Shown: positions 50,872 to 60,928, numbered from the stretch's first letter. The stretch is 64,000 nt of DNA from Pseudomonadales bacterium (GCA_024234165.1 JACKOP010000001.1:1116001-1180000); one strand, 5' to 3'. Program-made: numbers and translations. Notes: generated by a model from the sequence alone, not told the origin.

Positions 50872-53570
50872 TGGCGACGATCCACGTCGACGGCAAGAGC
50901 TACGAGGTCGAGGGCAGCGACAACCTGCTGCACGCGTGTCTGTCGCTGGGGCTGAACATACCGTACTTCTGCTGGCACCCGGCGCTCGGTTCGGTCGGCG
51001 CGTGCCGCCAGTGCGCCGTCAAGATGTACCGCGACGCGGACGATCGGCAGGGTCGCATCGTGATGTCGTGCATGACGCCATCCACGGACAACAGCTGGAT
51101 CTCGATCGACGACGAGGAGGCCCGCGAATTCCGCAAGAGCGTCATCGAGTTCCTGATGGTCAACCACCCGCACGACTGCCCGGTGTGCGAGGAAGGCGGA
51201 CATTGTCACCTGCAGGACATGACGGTGATGAGCGGTCACAGCGAACGCCGCTTCCGTTTCGACAAGCGCACCCACCACAACCAGGACCTCGGCCCGTTCA
51301 TCAACCACGAGATGAACCGCTGCATCGCCTGCTACCGTTGCGTGCGCTACTACAACGACTATGCCGACGGCAGCGATTTCGGCGTCTTTGCCGCACACGA
51401 CAGCGTCTACTTCGGGCGTGTCGGCGACGGTCTGCTCGAAAACGAGTTTTCGGGGAACCTCACCGAAGTCTGCCCTACCGGCGTGTTCACCGATCGCACA
51501 CATTCCGATCGTTACAGCCGCAAGTGGGACATGCAGTTCGGCCCCAGCGTGTGCCAGCAGTGCGCGGTGGGCTGCAATACCAGCGCAGGCGAACGCTACG
51601 GCGAGTTGCGCCGCATCGAAAACCGCTTCAACGGCGCGGTGAATCATTATTTCCTGTGCGATCGCGGGCGCTTCGGCTACGGCTACGTGAATCGTCCCGA
51701 CCGCCCGCGCCAGATGTTCGCGCGCGCCGGTTCCGAGTTCGAGGCGGCGAGCGTCGCCGGTGGACTCGAGCGCGTCGCAACCGTGATGCGCGATGCTCGC
51801 CTGGTCGGCATCGGTTCGCCACGCGCGAGCCTGGAAAGCAACTTTGCCCTGCAGCAACTGGTCGGTGCCGCAAACTTCTCGATCGGAACCGATGCCGCCG
51901 AGGCCGCACTGTTCACACAGACTCTGGCGTTACTGCGTCACGGCGCGGCACGCACCCCGTCGCTGCGCGAGATCGAGTCCTGCGACGCCATCCTGGTGCT
52001 CGGCGAAGACCCTACCATGACCGCGCCGCGCGTGGCACTCGCGCTGCGCCAGGCCGTACGCGGCAAGGCCGCAGAACTGGCCGCACAGCGCCGGATCCAC
52101 GCCTGGCAGGCCGAAGCGCTCGCCGTGATCGGGCAGGGCGAACGCCACCCCCTGTTCATTGCCGCAGTGGACGCCACGCGACTCGACGACGCGGCACAGC
52201 GCACGCTGCGCGTCGACCCCGAACGCATTGCACAGCTTGGTCTGGCGATTGCGCATGCGCTCGACCCTGCGGCACCGGCAATCGCGGTGGACCAGGAACT
52301 CGGCACCTTCGCCGCCGAAGCGGCCAACGCGCTGGCAGGCGCCAGGCGTCCGCTGATCGTCTCCGGTACCGGCCTGCGCAGTGCCGCACTGCTCGATGCG
52401 TGCGCGAACATCACACGCGCACTCGCCACCCGCGGCCAGCAACCAGCGTTGACGCTGGCGCTGCCGGAAGCCAACAGCATGGGAGTGACCCTGCTCGGAG
52501 GCGGTGATGTCGAGCAGATGCTGGCAGCCGTCGATGCCAATACCGTACTGTTCGTGCTCGAGAACGATCTCTACCGGCGCGCCGACGCGGCGCTGGTCGA
52601 CGCGGCGCTGGCGCGTGCTCGCTGCATCGTGGTGATCGACCACCAACTCACCCGGACTGCACAGCAGGCACACCTGCTGCTGCCGAGTGCGAGCTTTGCC
52701 GAAGGCGACGGCACACTGGTCAGCAGCGAGGGTCGCGCCCAGCGCTACTTCCAGGTCTATGATCCAGCGTACTTCAATATCGCAACACAGATCCGCGAAA
52801 GCTGGCGCTGGCTGGCTGCGCTGCAGGCAAGCGGCGAGCAAGGTGCAGCACCATGGCAGACGCTGGACGAGATAGTCGCCGCATGCGCACGCAAACATCC
52901 GGCACTGGCCGGGATCATTGCCGCGGCACCCGATGCAGCGACCCGCGTGCATGGAAGACGCATCGCACGCCAACCACCACGGTACTCGGGGCGTACTGCG
53001 ATGCGCGCAGATATCTCGGTGCACGAGCCGCGTACGCCACAGGATCCGGACAGCGCACTCGCATTCTCGATGGAAGGCCACGCCGGGCCAGAGGAACCAG
53101 GTTCGCTGATACCGTTCGCCTGGAGTCCCGGCTGGAACTCACCGCAAGCCTGGAACAAGTTCCAGGATGAAGTCGGTGGCCACTTGCGTGCCGGCGACGC
53201 CGGTGTGCGTCTGATCGAGACCGATGCCAGCGCCGGGTATGCGACGGCGCACCTGCCGGCAACGCAAGGCTGGCAGGTCGCACCGCTCTATCATCTGTTC
53301 GGCAGCGAGGAATTGTCGGCGCGCGCTGCGGTCACGCAGACGCTGGTCCCTGCCCCGTACGTCGCACTGCATCCGGACGACGCAAGGCGGTCCGGGCTGC
53401 TCGCTGGCCAGAGCGTGCGTGTCACGGTCGGCGACCACGTTTTCAGCGCGGCACTGGAGCTGCGCAGCACGCTTGCCATCGGCGTGATCGGCGTGCCGGC
53501 CGGACTTCCCGATACGGGCCCCGTGCTCGCCGGTACCGGTGCACGGCTCGAACCGGGAGACAAGCCATGA
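50871..53570 (+). CDS. nuoG: NADH-quinone oxidoreductase subunit G
   Basis: A protein of 899 residues, close to the E. coli length. N-terminal ferredoxin-like domain with Cys34, Cys45, Cys48 and a fourth Cys (N1b); HDCPVCEEGGHC (the His-ligated N5 region); CIACYRC (N4); and CxxCxxxC plus a Cys 27 residues on (CQQCAVGC, then LCDRG), the extra N7 cluster also found in E. coli. The remainder is a molybdopterin-oxidoreductase-like domain without cofactor. Start ATG overlaps the nuoF stop by one base. Confidence 0.95.
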   Translation: MATIHVDGKSYEVEGSDNLLHACLSLGLNIPYFCWHPALGSVGACRQCAVKMYRDADDRQGRIVMSCMTPSTDNSWISIDDEEAREFRKSVIEFLMVNHPHDCPVCEEGGHCHLQDMTVMSGHSERRFRFDKRTHHNQDLGPFINHEMNRCIACYRCVRYYNDYADGSDFGVFAAHDSVYFGRVGDGLLENEFSGNLTEVCPTGVFTDRTHSDRYSRKWDMQFGPSVCQQCAVGCNTSAGERYGELRRIENRFNGAVNHYFLCDRGRFGYGYVNRPDRPRQMFARAGSEFEAASVAGGLERVATVMRDARLVGIGSPRASLESNFALQQLVGAANFSIGTDAAEAALFTQTLALLRHGAARTPSLREIESCDAILVLGEDPTMTAPRVALALRQAVRGKAAELAAQRRIHAWQAEALAVIGQGERHPLFIAAVDATRLDDAAQRTLRVDPERIAQLGLAIAHALDPAAPAIAVDQELGTFAAEAANALAGARRPLIVSGTGLRSAALLDACANITRALATRGQQPALTLALPEANSMGVTLLGGGDVEQMLAAVDANTVLFVLENDLYRRADAALVDAALARARCIVVIDHQLTRTAQQAHLLLPSASFAEGDGTLVSSEGRAQRYFQVYDPAYFNIATQIRESWRWLAALQASGEQGAAPWQTLDEIVAACARKHPALAGIIAAAPDAATRVHGRRIARQPPRYSGRTAMRADISVHEPRTPQDPDSALAFSMEGHAGPEEPGSLIPFAWSPGWNSPQAWNKFQDEVGGHLRAGDAGVRLIETDASAGYATAHLPATQGWQVAPLYHLFGSEELSARAAVTQTLVPAPYVALHPDDARRSGLLAGQSVRVTVGDHVFSAALELRSTLAIGVIGVPAGLPDTGPVLAGTGARLEPGDKP

Positions 53571-54547
53571 GCTTCATCGCACCGGAAACCATCGCGATCC
53601 TGTGGGCTGTGTTCAAGGCGATCGTGATCCTGCTCGTGGCCGTGATCTTTGCCGCCTACCTCAGCTTCATCGAACGGCGCGTGCTTGCCCTGTGGCAGGA
53701 CCGCTACGGCCCCAACCGGGTTGGCTGGCAGGGCATCTTCCAGTTGCCTGCCGACGTGCTGAAGATGTTGTTCAAGGAAGACTGGATCCCGCCGTTCGCG
53801 GATCGCCTGACCTTCCTGCTGGCGCCGGTGCTGGCGATGAGCGTGCTGCTGATCTCGTTCATGATCGTGCCGGTGGCACCCGGCTGGCAGGTCGCGGATT
53901 TCGATATCGGCATCCTGTTCTTTCTCGCCATGGCGGGAATCGCCGTCTACGCGGTGCTGTTCGCCGGCTGGTCCAGCGACAGCAAATACTCGCTGCTCGG
54001 CGCGATGCGCGCGGCGGCGCAGACGCTGAGCTACGAGGTGTTCATGGGGCTGTCGGTGATGGGCGTGGTCGCCGTGGCCGGCTCGTTCAACATGCGCGAG
54101 ATCGTCGAGGCGCAGCGCGGACTGTGGTTCATCGTGCCGCAGTTTCTCGGCTTCATCACCTTCGCGCTGGCCGGAGTCGCAGTCACGCACCGTGCGCCCT
54201 TCGACCTGCCGGAAGCGGAGCAGGAGCTCGCCGCCGGCTACCACACCGAGTACGCCGGCATGAAATGGGCGATGTTCTTCGTCGGCGAATACGTCGGCAT
54301 CGTCGTCGTCTCGGCGTTGCTGACCACGCTGTTCCTCGGCGGCTGGCTGGGACCGGGACCCGCGTGGCTGGCACCAGCATGGTTCATCGTGAAGACGCTG
54401 TTCTTCGTGATGCTGTTCATCCTGTTGCGCGCCGCGCTGCCGCGCCCGCGCTACGACCATCTGATGATGGCAGGCTGGATCGTATGCCTGCCGGTGACGC
54501 TGCTGAACCTGCTGCTCACCGGCGCCGTGCTGCTGGCGAGAGGATGA
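53567..54547 (+). CDS. nuoH: NADH-quinone oxidoreductase subunit H
   Basis: A protein of 326 residues with eight predicted membrane helices. YLSFIERRVLALWQDRYGP and FDLPEAEQELAAGYHTEYAG are the conserved quinone-channel segments with their charged residues. It joins the peripheral arm to the membrane arm. The ATG overlaps the nuoG stop (ATGA). Confidence 0.97.
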   Translation: MSFIAPETIAILWAVFKAIVILLVAVIFAAYLSFIERRVLALWQDRYGPNRVGWQGIFQLPADVLKMLFKEDWIPPFADRLTFLLAPVLAMSVLLISFMIVPVAPGWQVADFDIGILFFLAMAGIAVYAVLFAGWSSDSKYSLLGAMRAAAQTLSYEVFMGLSVMGVVAVAGSFNMREIVEAQRGLWFIVPQFLGFITFALAGVAVTHRAPFDLPEAEQELAAGYHTEYAGMKWAMFFVGEYVGIVVVSALLTTLFLGGWLGPGPAWLAPAWFIVKTLFFVMLFILLRAALPRPRYDHLMMAGWIVCLPVTLLNLLLTGAVLLARG

Positions 54548-54551
54548 GACG

Positions 54552-55097
54552 ATGAGATGGTTGCGCACAATGCTCGTCGGGATCGGTACCAACCTGCGCA
54601 GCATGTGGATGATCTTCTGGCGCCTGACACGCAAGCGGGCGACGATCCAGTACCCCGAGCAGCCGGTGTACCTGCCGCCTCGCTATCGGGGACGCATCGT
54701 GCTGACGCGCGATCCCGACGGTGACGAGCGCTGCGTGGCCTGCAATCTGTGTGCGGTCGCCTGTCCGGTGAGCTGCATCTCGCTGCAGAAGGCCGAACGC
54801 GACGACGGTCGCTGGTATCCGGAATTCTTCCGCATCAACTTCTCGCGCTGCATCTTCTGCGGCATGTGCGAGGAGGCGTGCCCGACCAGTGCGATCCAGC
54901 TCACCCCGGATTTCGAGCTTGCCGAATACCACCGCCAGGACCTGGTCTACGAGAAGCAGGATCTGCTGATCGCCGGTACGGGCAAGAATCATGACTACAA
55001 CTTCTATCGCGTCGCGGGCATGGCGATCGCGGGCAAGCCGAAGGGCGCCGCACAGCACGAGGCGGAGCCGATCGACGTGCGTACGTTGCTGCCGTAG
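54552..55097 (+). CDS. nuoI: NADH-quinone oxidoreductase subunit I
   Basis: A protein of 181 residues with two [4Fe-4S] clusters (N6a, N6b): CVACNLCAVACP near residue 61 and CIFCGMCEEACP near 100. An amphipathic N-terminal helix attaches it to the membrane. It relays electrons from NuoG to NuoB. The gene starts 4 bp after nuoH. Confidence 0.97.
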   Translation: MRWLRTMLVGIGTNLRSMWMIFWRLTRKRATIQYPEQPVYLPPRYRGRIVLTRDPDGDERCVACNLCAVACPVSCISLQKAERDDGRWYPEFFRINFSRCIFCGMCEEACPTSAIQLTPDFELAEYHRQDLVYEKQDLLIAGTGKNHDYNFYRVAGMAIAGKPKGAAQHEAEPIDVRTLLP

Positions 55098-55111
55098 GGA
55101 GAGCCGAACCG

Positions 55112-55603
55112 ATGCAAGAGGCCTTCTATATCTGTGCACTGGTCGCGCTGCTGGCGACTCTGGGCGTGGTCACGAACGCAAGACCGGTACATGCGCTGCT
55201 GTACCTGGTGGTATCGCTGCTCGCAGTGGCCGGAGTCTTTTTTGCACTGGGGGCGCCGTTCGCCGGTGCACTCGAAGTGATCGTCTACGCCGGCGCGATC
55301 ATGGTGCTGTTCGTGTTCGTCGTGATGATGCTGAACCTCGGCAACGAGACGATTGCGCAGGAGCGTGCCTGGCTGAAGCCGCGCGCATGGGCTGGTCCGA
55401 CACTGCTTGCAGCCCTGTTGCTCGGCGCACTGCTGCGCGCGATCGCCGGAGCGACGGGTGGCGCAGGTGCCACGGAGGTAGGCCCCAAGGCAGTCGGCAT
55501 AGCGCTGTTCGGGCCCTATGTGCTCGCGGTCGAACTGGCGTCGCTGCTGCTGCTCGGTGCCCTGGTGGCGGCGTATCACCTGGGGCGTGACGACCACCGC
55601 TGA
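55112..55603 (+). CDS. nuoJ: NADH-quinone oxidoreductase subunit J
   Basis: A protein of 163 residues with five membrane helices. GALEVIVYAGAIMVLFVFV is the family's conserved helix containing the pi-bulge region. An ATG at 55112 follows GGGAGAGCC. It belongs to the membrane arm near NuoA and NuoK. Confidence 0.95.
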   Translation: MQEAFYICALVALLATLGVVTNARPVHALLYLVVSLLAVAGVFFALGAPFAGALEVIVYAGAIMVLFVFVVMMLNLGNETIAQERAWLKPRAWAGPTLLAALLLGALLRAIAGATGGAGATEVGPKAVGIALFGPYVLAVELASLLLLGALVAAYHLGRDDHR

Positions 55604-55634
55604 ACGCGACCCGTACGGCGGGAGAAGGAGACGC

Positions 55635-55955
55635 ATGATGATCGACAACGCATCGGTACCGCTGGAGCACGCGCTGTTGCTCGCGGCAGCGCTGTTCTGC
55701 ATCGGCTTCGCCGGCCTGATGGTGCGGCGCAACTTCCTGTTCATGCTGATGTGCCTCGAGGTGATGACCAACGCGGTGGCACTCGCATTCGTCGCTGCCG
55801 GCAGTCGCTGGGCACAGGCGGACGGACAGATCATGTTCATCCTGGTGCTGGCGCTTGCGGCGTCCGAGGCATCGATCGGCCTGGCGCTGGTGCTGCAACT
55901 GTACCGGCGCTTCAATTCCCTGGACGTCGACGCTGCCAGCGAGATGCGCGGATGA
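55635..55955 (+). CDS. nuoK: NADH-quinone oxidoreductase subunit K
   Basis: A protein of 106 residues with three membrane helices. The two proton-path glutamates are present in MCLEVMTNA (about residue 41) and LAASEASIGLA (about 77). A start at 55635 or 55638 follows a GAAGGAG site. The stop overlaps the nuoL start (ATGA). Confidence 0.95.
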   Translation: MMIDNASVPLEHALLLAAALFCIGFAGLMVRRNFLFMLMCLEVMTNAVALAFVAAGSRWAQADGQIMFILVLALAASEASIGLALVLQLYRRFNSLDVDAASEMRG

Positions 55956-57787
55956 GCCTGCTCAGCATCACTTTCATCGCTCCCCTGGCCGGTTACCTGC
56001 TGCTCGCGTTCTCGCGTAACAGGCTCGGCGAGAACGCCACGGCAGCGATCGGCGCCGGAACGGTCGGTATCTCGGCGCTCGCGACCGCCCTGCTCGCGCT
56101 CGACTTCGGACAACCACGCGTGGAGACGCTGTGGACCTGGATGGTGGTGGACGACTTCAGTGCCAGCATCCGGCTGCATCTGGACGGGCTGTCACTGACG
56201 ATGCTCGGCGTGGTCACCGGCGTGAGCTTCCTGATCCACGTCTTCGCGTCGTGGTACATGCGCGGCGAGGAGGGTTACTCGCGCTTCTTCGCGTACATGA
56301 ACCTGTTCGTCGCCAGCATGGTGCTGCTGGTGCTCGCGGACAACCTGCTGCTGCTGTATCTCGGCTGGGAAGGCGTAGGACTGTGCTCGTACCTGCTGAT
56401 CGGCTTCTACTACGGTGCCGTGGCGAACAACGATGCGGCGATGAAGGCCTTCCTGGTCACCCGCATCGGCGATGTGTTCCTCGCGATCGGACTCTTCATC
56501 CTGGTCACCACGTTCGGCACGCTCGACATCAGCGAACTGCTGGCCCGCGCTCCGCAGCGTTTCGCCAGCGGCGATGCGCTACCGACGCTGGTTGCACTGC
56601 TGCTGCTCGGAGGTGCCGTCGGCAAGTCGGCGCAGCTCCCGCTGCAGACCTGGCTCCCCGACGCGATGGCCGGTCCCACGCCGGTCTCTGCACTGATCCA
56701 CGCCGCCACGATGGTCACCGCCGGCGTGTACCTGATCGCGCGCATGCACGGGCTGTTCACGCTCGCACCCGATGCGCTCGCACTGGTCGGCAATGTGGGT
56801 GCGATCACGCTGCTGATCGCCAGCGTGTGTGCACTGGCGCAGACCGATATCAAGCGCGTACTCGCCTATTCGACCATGGCGCAGATCGGCTACATGTTTC
56901 TCGCACTCGGCGCCGGAGCCTGGAGCGCGGCGATCTTTCACCTGATGACACACGCCTTCTTCAAGGCCCTGCTGTTCCTCACCGCCGGAGCGGTGATCGT
57001 CGCCTGCCACCATGAGCAGGACATCCGCAAGATGGGTGGACTGCGCCGGCAGTTGCCATTCGAGTACGCGTGCTTCCTGGTCGGCGGGTTGGCGCTGTGC
57101 GCACTGCCGTTCGTGACGGCAGGGTTCTACTCCAAGGACGCAATCCTGTGGTCGGCCTACGCCGCCGGCAACATGCATCTGGTCACCGCGGGCATGGTGG
57201 GTGCACTGCTCACTTCGGTCTACACATTCCGCCTGATCTTCACCGTGTTCCACGGGCAGGAGCAGCTCCACGTGCATCAGCGCCCGGGACTGGCCCGTGT
57301 CGTGCCACTCGCGATCCTGCTCGTGCTTTCGACCGCCCTCGGCGGACTGATCAGGCTGCCTCTCGCCGACGTGCTGCCGCTCTCGCCCGGCGAGGACGGC
57401 GGCTCTGGCAAGCACTTCGTCGAAGCACTGTCGGCCGGGACCGGGATCGTCGGCATCGCGCTCGCGGCATGGCTGTTCCTCGGCCGACGTGAACTCGTGA
57501 ACCGGATCGCGGCAACTGCCCCGGGACGCTTCATCGCCCACTGGTGGCTGAACGCCTTCGGCTTCGACGCGCTGTACGACCGGCTGATCGTGCGCCCGTT
57601 CCGCTTCCTCGCGCGCGAGGAACGTCGCGACGGGCTCGACATGACGGTCGGCCTGTTGCCGCTCGCCGTGCGCGTGGCGAATCGCGCCACTGTAACGCCG
57701 CAAACTGGCAGGCTGCGCTGGTATATCGCCTCGATCGCGCTCGGCGCGCTGGCGATGCTGGCCGTAGTCATGATCAACCTGCACTAG
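55952..57787 (+). CDS. nuoL: NADH-quinone oxidoreductase subunit L
   Basis: A protein of 611 residues with about 16 membrane helices, an antiporter-like proton-pumping subunit at the tip of the membrane arm. YLGWEGVGLCSYLLIGFYY carries the key Glu, GAVGKSAQLPLQTWLPDAM the key Lys, and the C-terminal lateral helix is present (about 510-560). The ATG overlaps nuoK by ATGA. Confidence 0.97.
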   Translation: MSLLSITFIAPLAGYLLLAFSRNRLGENATAAIGAGTVGISALATALLALDFGQPRVETLWTWMVVDDFSASIRLHLDGLSLTMLGVVTGVSFLIHVFASWYMRGEEGYSRFFAYMNLFVASMVLLVLADNLLLLYLGWEGVGLCSYLLIGFYYGAVANNDAAMKAFLVTRIGDVFLAIGLFILVTTFGTLDISELLARAPQRFASGDALPTLVALLLLGGAVGKSAQLPLQTWLPDAMAGPTPVSALIHAATMVTAGVYLIARMHGLFTLAPDALALVGNVGAITLLIASVCALAQTDIKRVLAYSTMAQIGYMFLALGAGAWSAAIFHLMTHAFFKALLFLTAGAVIVACHHEQDIRKMGGLRRQLPFEYACFLVGGLALCALPFVTAGFYSKDAILWSAYAAGNMHLVTAGMVGALLTSVYTFRLIFTVFHGQEQLHVHQRPGLARVVPLAILLVLSTALGGLIRLPLADVLPLSPGEDGGSGKHFVEALSAGTGIVGIALAAWLFLGRRELVNRIAATAPGRFIAHWWLNAFGFDALYDRLIVRPFRFLAREERRDGLDMTVGLLPLAVRVANRATVTPQTGRLRWYIASIALGALAMLAVVMINLH

Positions 57788-57801
57788 GGGAAGCGCCGGT
57801 C

Positions 57802-59331
57802 ATGCTGCTCGCCTGGCTGATCCTGATTCCGATTCTCGCCGGACTGCTGTGCTGGCAGACCGACGGCTACGGCAACACGCCACGCTGGATCGCGCTGATC
57901 GCGATGACAGTGGTCACCGCACTGGCTGTCAATCTGTGGCTCACCGGCGACTACCACCTCGGCGCGAACGTGCTCGACGCACCCCAGTGGCAGATGCAGT
58001 TCCGCATGGAGTGGATCCCGACGCTCGGCATCGACATCCACCTGGGCGTCGACGGAATGTCGCTTGCGCTGATCGTGCTGACCGGTTTCCTCGGCGTGCT
58101 GTCGGTACTGTGTTCGTGGAGCGAGATCCGCCGCAACACCGGTTTCTTCCACCTGAACCTGCTGTGGATCCTCGGCGGTGTGATCGGTGTATTCCTGGCG
58201 CTCGACCTGTTCCTGTTCTTCCTGTTCTGGGAAATGATGCTGGTACCGATGTACTTCCTGATCGCGCTGTGGGGACATCGCGCGGCGAGCAGCAAATCGC
58301 GTATCTCGGCTGCAACGAAGTTCTTCATCTATACGCAGGCGTCGGGGCTGCTGATGCTGCTGTCGATACTGGGACTCGCATTCGCGCACTTCGACACCAC
58401 CGGTGTGCTCAGCTTCAACTACGAAGTCCTGCGTGGAACGCAACTCGCCCCCACCGTCGAATATCTGCTGATGCTCGGCTTCTTCGTCGCATTCGCGGTC
58501 AAGCTGCCGATCGTGCCCCTGCACGGCTGGCTGCCCGATGCACACTCACAGGCTCCCACCGCGGGTTCGGTCGACCTTGCCGGACTGCTGCTGAAGACGG
58601 CCGCCTACGGCATGCTGCGCTTCGCGCTGCCGTTCTTTCCGCACGCCTCAGCCGAATTTGCACCGATCGCAACCTGGCTTGGCATCACTGGCATCATCTA
58701 CGGCGCGGTGCTCGCGTTTGCACAGACCGATATCAAACGCCTGGTCGCCTACACCTCGATCTCGCACATGGGCTTCGTACTGATCGGTATCTACGCCGGC
58801 AGTGCGATGGCAATCAAGGGCGCGGTGGTGCAGATGATCGCGCACGGCCTGTCCGCATCGGCACTGTTCATCCTGTGCGGTCAACTCTACGAGCGACTGC
58901 ATACGCGCGACATGCGCCAGATGGGCGGACTGTGGTCGCGGATGCCGTTCCTGCCACCGATGCTGATGTTCTTCGCGATGGCCTCGCTCGGGCTGCCCGG
59001 CACCGGCAATTTCGTCGGTGAATTCCTGATCCTTGCCGGCAGCTACGCAACGGTTCCGGTGGCGGTCGTGGTTGCAGCGGCCGGACTCGTGCTCGCCGCG
59101 GCGTACTCACTGGCGATGGTGCATCGCAGCATGTTCGGTCCGGCACGCTCCGCGGCGGCGATTCGCGCCCCCGGCGCCCGTGAAACGGCCATGCTGCTGA
59201 CGCTGGCTGCCGCGATCGTCTGGCTGGGGCTGAACCCGCAGCCCGTGCTCGATCTGTCCGAACGTTCCGTCGCCCTGGTGCGCGAGTACTACGCGCCACA
59301 TTTGAAAGTCACAGGAGCCGCCGTGCCATGA
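57802..59331 (+). CDS. nuoM: NADH-quinone oxidoreductase subunit M
   Basis: A protein of 509 residues with 14 predicted membrane helices, antiporter-like. FLFFLFWEMMLVPMYFLIAL holds the conserved Glu and AFAVKLPIVPLHGWLPDAHS the conserved Lys. It starts 14 bp after nuoL and ends in an ATGA overlap with nuoN. Confidence 0.97.
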   Translation: MLLAWLILIPILAGLLCWQTDGYGNTPRWIALIAMTVVTALAVNLWLTGDYHLGANVLDAPQWQMQFRMEWIPTLGIDIHLGVDGMSLALIVLTGFLGVLSVLCSWSEIRRNTGFFHLNLLWILGGVIGVFLALDLFLFFLFWEMMLVPMYFLIALWGHRAASSKSRISAATKFFIYTQASGLLMLLSILGLAFAHFDTTGVLSFNYEVLRGTQLAPTVEYLLMLGFFVAFAVKLPIVPLHGWLPDAHSQAPTAGSVDLAGLLLKTAAYGMLRFALPFFPHASAEFAPIATWLGITGIIYGAVLAFAQTDIKRLVAYTSISHMGFVLIGIYAGSAMAIKGAVVQMIAHGLSASALFILCGQLYERLHTRDMRQMGGLWSRMPFLPPMLMFFAMASLGLPGTGNFVGEFLILAGSYATVPVAVVVAAAGLVLAAAYSLAMVHRSMFGPARSAAAIRAPGARETAMLLTLAAAIVWLGLNPQPVLDLSERSVALVREYYAPHLKVTGAAVP

Positions 59332-60758
59332 CGATCGGATCCACCGAACTCCTCGCGCTCGCGCCGCTGCTGGTGACGGTGACGACCGCGGTCGCGGTGA
59401 TGCTGTCGATCGCGTGGCGTCGCAACCACTTCCTGAGTGCGACGCTGACTGTGGTCGGGTTGAACGTTGCCCTGCTGGTCACGCTTCTCACCCGCTACTC
59501 GCTGCCGCTCGAGATGCCGATCACGGCCCTGATGCAACACGATGGGCTGTCGCTGTTCGGCACTGCAACCGTGCTGATATCGACACTCGGCTGTGCAACG
59601 CTGGCGCATGCCTACCTCGAGGGTCTGCAGGACAACCGCGACGAGCTCTACCTGATGCTGCTGATCGCCACCTGCGGGGCAATCGTGCTCGTCGGTGCGA
59701 ACCACATGGCGACGTTCCTGATCGGCCTCGAGCTGATCTCGCTGCCGCTGTACGGCCTGATCGGCTACATCTATCGCGACCGCCGCTCACTGGAGGCTGC
59801 GATCAAGTACCTCGTGCTGTCCGCAGCCGCTTCGACCCTGCTGCTGTTCGGCATGGCGTTGATCTATGCGCAGACGGGCACGCTCGCATTCACTGCGCTC
59901 GCCCAATCCGTCCATGCAGGCGAGCCGCTGCTGGTTACCGGGCTTGCACTGATGCTGGCGGGCATTGCGTTCAAACTCTCGCTGGCGCCGTTCCACCTGT
60001 GGACCCCCGACGTCTATCACGGCGCTCCGGCGCCGATCGGTGCCTTCCTCGCCACCGTGGCGAAGATAGCAGTGATACTGGTACTGCTGCGCTGGTGGCA
60101 ACGGCTGGGGCTGGGGCAGATGGCGTTGCCAACGGCACTGCTCGGCGGACTGGCGGTGCTGTCGATCCTCGCCGGCAACCTGCTGGCTCTGTTCCAGGGC
60201 AACGTGAAGCGGCTGCTGGGTTATTCGTCGATCGCGCATTTCGGCTATGCACTGATCGCGATCGTCGCCGGCAGCACGATCGGCGACGACGCCTTGCGCG
60301 TCTACCTGCTGACCTATATGGCAGCCGCACTCGGGGCCTTCGGTGCGCTCACCCTGCTCTCATCACCGTACCGCGGTGACGATGCACAGGGGCTGGCGGA
60401 CCTGCGTGGCCTGTTCTGGCAGCGTCCCTACCTGGCGGCGGTCATGACCGTAGCGATGCTCTCGCTCGCCGGCATTCCGCTGACCGCGGGCTTTGTCGCG
60501 AAGTTCTACGTCGCCGCGGCCGGTGTCGCCGGAAATCTGTGGGGCCTGGTGGCTGCACTGGTCACCGGCAGCGCGATAGGCATCTATTTCTACCTGCGCG
60601 TGGTGGTGACGATGTTCCTCGCCGTGCCAGGCCGGCGTCGCCTCGACGCCGAACGCAACTGGAGTGAACGCTCCGGCGGCATCATGACGGTGCTGCTGTC
60701 GCTGTTCACGCTGGCGGTGGGAATCTACCCGCAGCCGCTGCTCGATCTGCTGCCCTGA
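59328..60758 (+). CDS. nuoN: NADH-quinone oxidoreductase subunit N
   Basis: A protein of 476 residues with about 14 membrane helices, the third antiporter-like subunit. FLIGLELISLPLYGLIGYIY holds the conserved Glu and GIAFKLSLAPFHLWTPDVYH the conserved Lys. It is the last gene of the complex I operon. Repeat copy C follows at once and may shape the 3' end of the transcript. Confidence 0.97.
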   Translation: MTIGSTELLALAPLLVTVTTAVAVMLSIAWRRNHFLSATLTVVGLNVALLVTLLTRYSLPLEMPITALMQHDGLSLFGTATVLISTLGCATLAHAYLEGLQDNRDELYLMLLIATCGAIVLVGANHMATFLIGLELISLPLYGLIGYIYRDRRSLEAAIKYLVLSAAASTLLLFGMALIYAQTGTLAFTALAQSVHAGEPLLVTGLALMLAGIAFKLSLAPFHLWTPDVYHGAPAPIGAFLATVAKIAVILVLLRWWQRLGLGQMALPTALLGGLAVLSILAGNLLALFQGNVKRLLGYSSIAHFGYALIAIVAGSTIGDDALRVYLLTYMAAALGAFGALTLLSSPYRGDDAQGLADLRGLFWQRPYLAAVMTVAMLSLAGIPLTAGFVAKFYVAAAGVAGNLWGLVAALVTGSAIGIYFYLRVVVTMFLAVPGRRRLDAERNWSERSGGIMTVLLSLFTLAVGIYPQPLLDLLP

Positions 60759-60770
60759 AAAGAGGCCACT

Positions 60771-60928
60771 GCAAAAGTCTCTCACGCATTGACATGACCG
60801 GCGCGTGACGACACCTTCGCACCAGTGGGACGCCGTAAATGCATCCCTGCAGGCTCGGGTGCCGCATCCCTGCGGCACACGCCCCCCGATGCGAAGGTGT
60901 CGCCACACGCCTCGCGATGTTTTGCGAC
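60771..60928 (+). repeat. Dispersed palindromic repeat, copy C (longest)
   Basis: Runs from GCAAAAGTCTCTCACGCATT to GTTTTGCGAC. The arms are GCGTGACGACACCTTCGCACC and CGATGCGAAGGTGTCGCCAC: where copies A and B have GATGCCTTC/GAAGGCATC, C has GACACCTTC/GAAGGTGTC, so the changes on the two arms compensate and keep the pairing. The core GGGACGCCGTAAATGCATCC, two GCATCCCTGC boxes and the TGCCGCA/TGCGGCA inner stem are all present. It lies between nuoN and the convergent CBS gene. Confidence 0.9.

Noticed and set aside
50190..53570. A 1126-residue version of NuoG
   Set aside because: The extra N-terminus is out-of-frame nuoF sequence; the ATG at 50871 matches the NuoG N-terminus exactly.
49064..60758. 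Complex I variant lacking subunits or clusters
   Set aside because: All 13 genes and the expected iron-sulfur ligands, including the extra N7 set of NuoG, are present; the operon is ordinary for the group.
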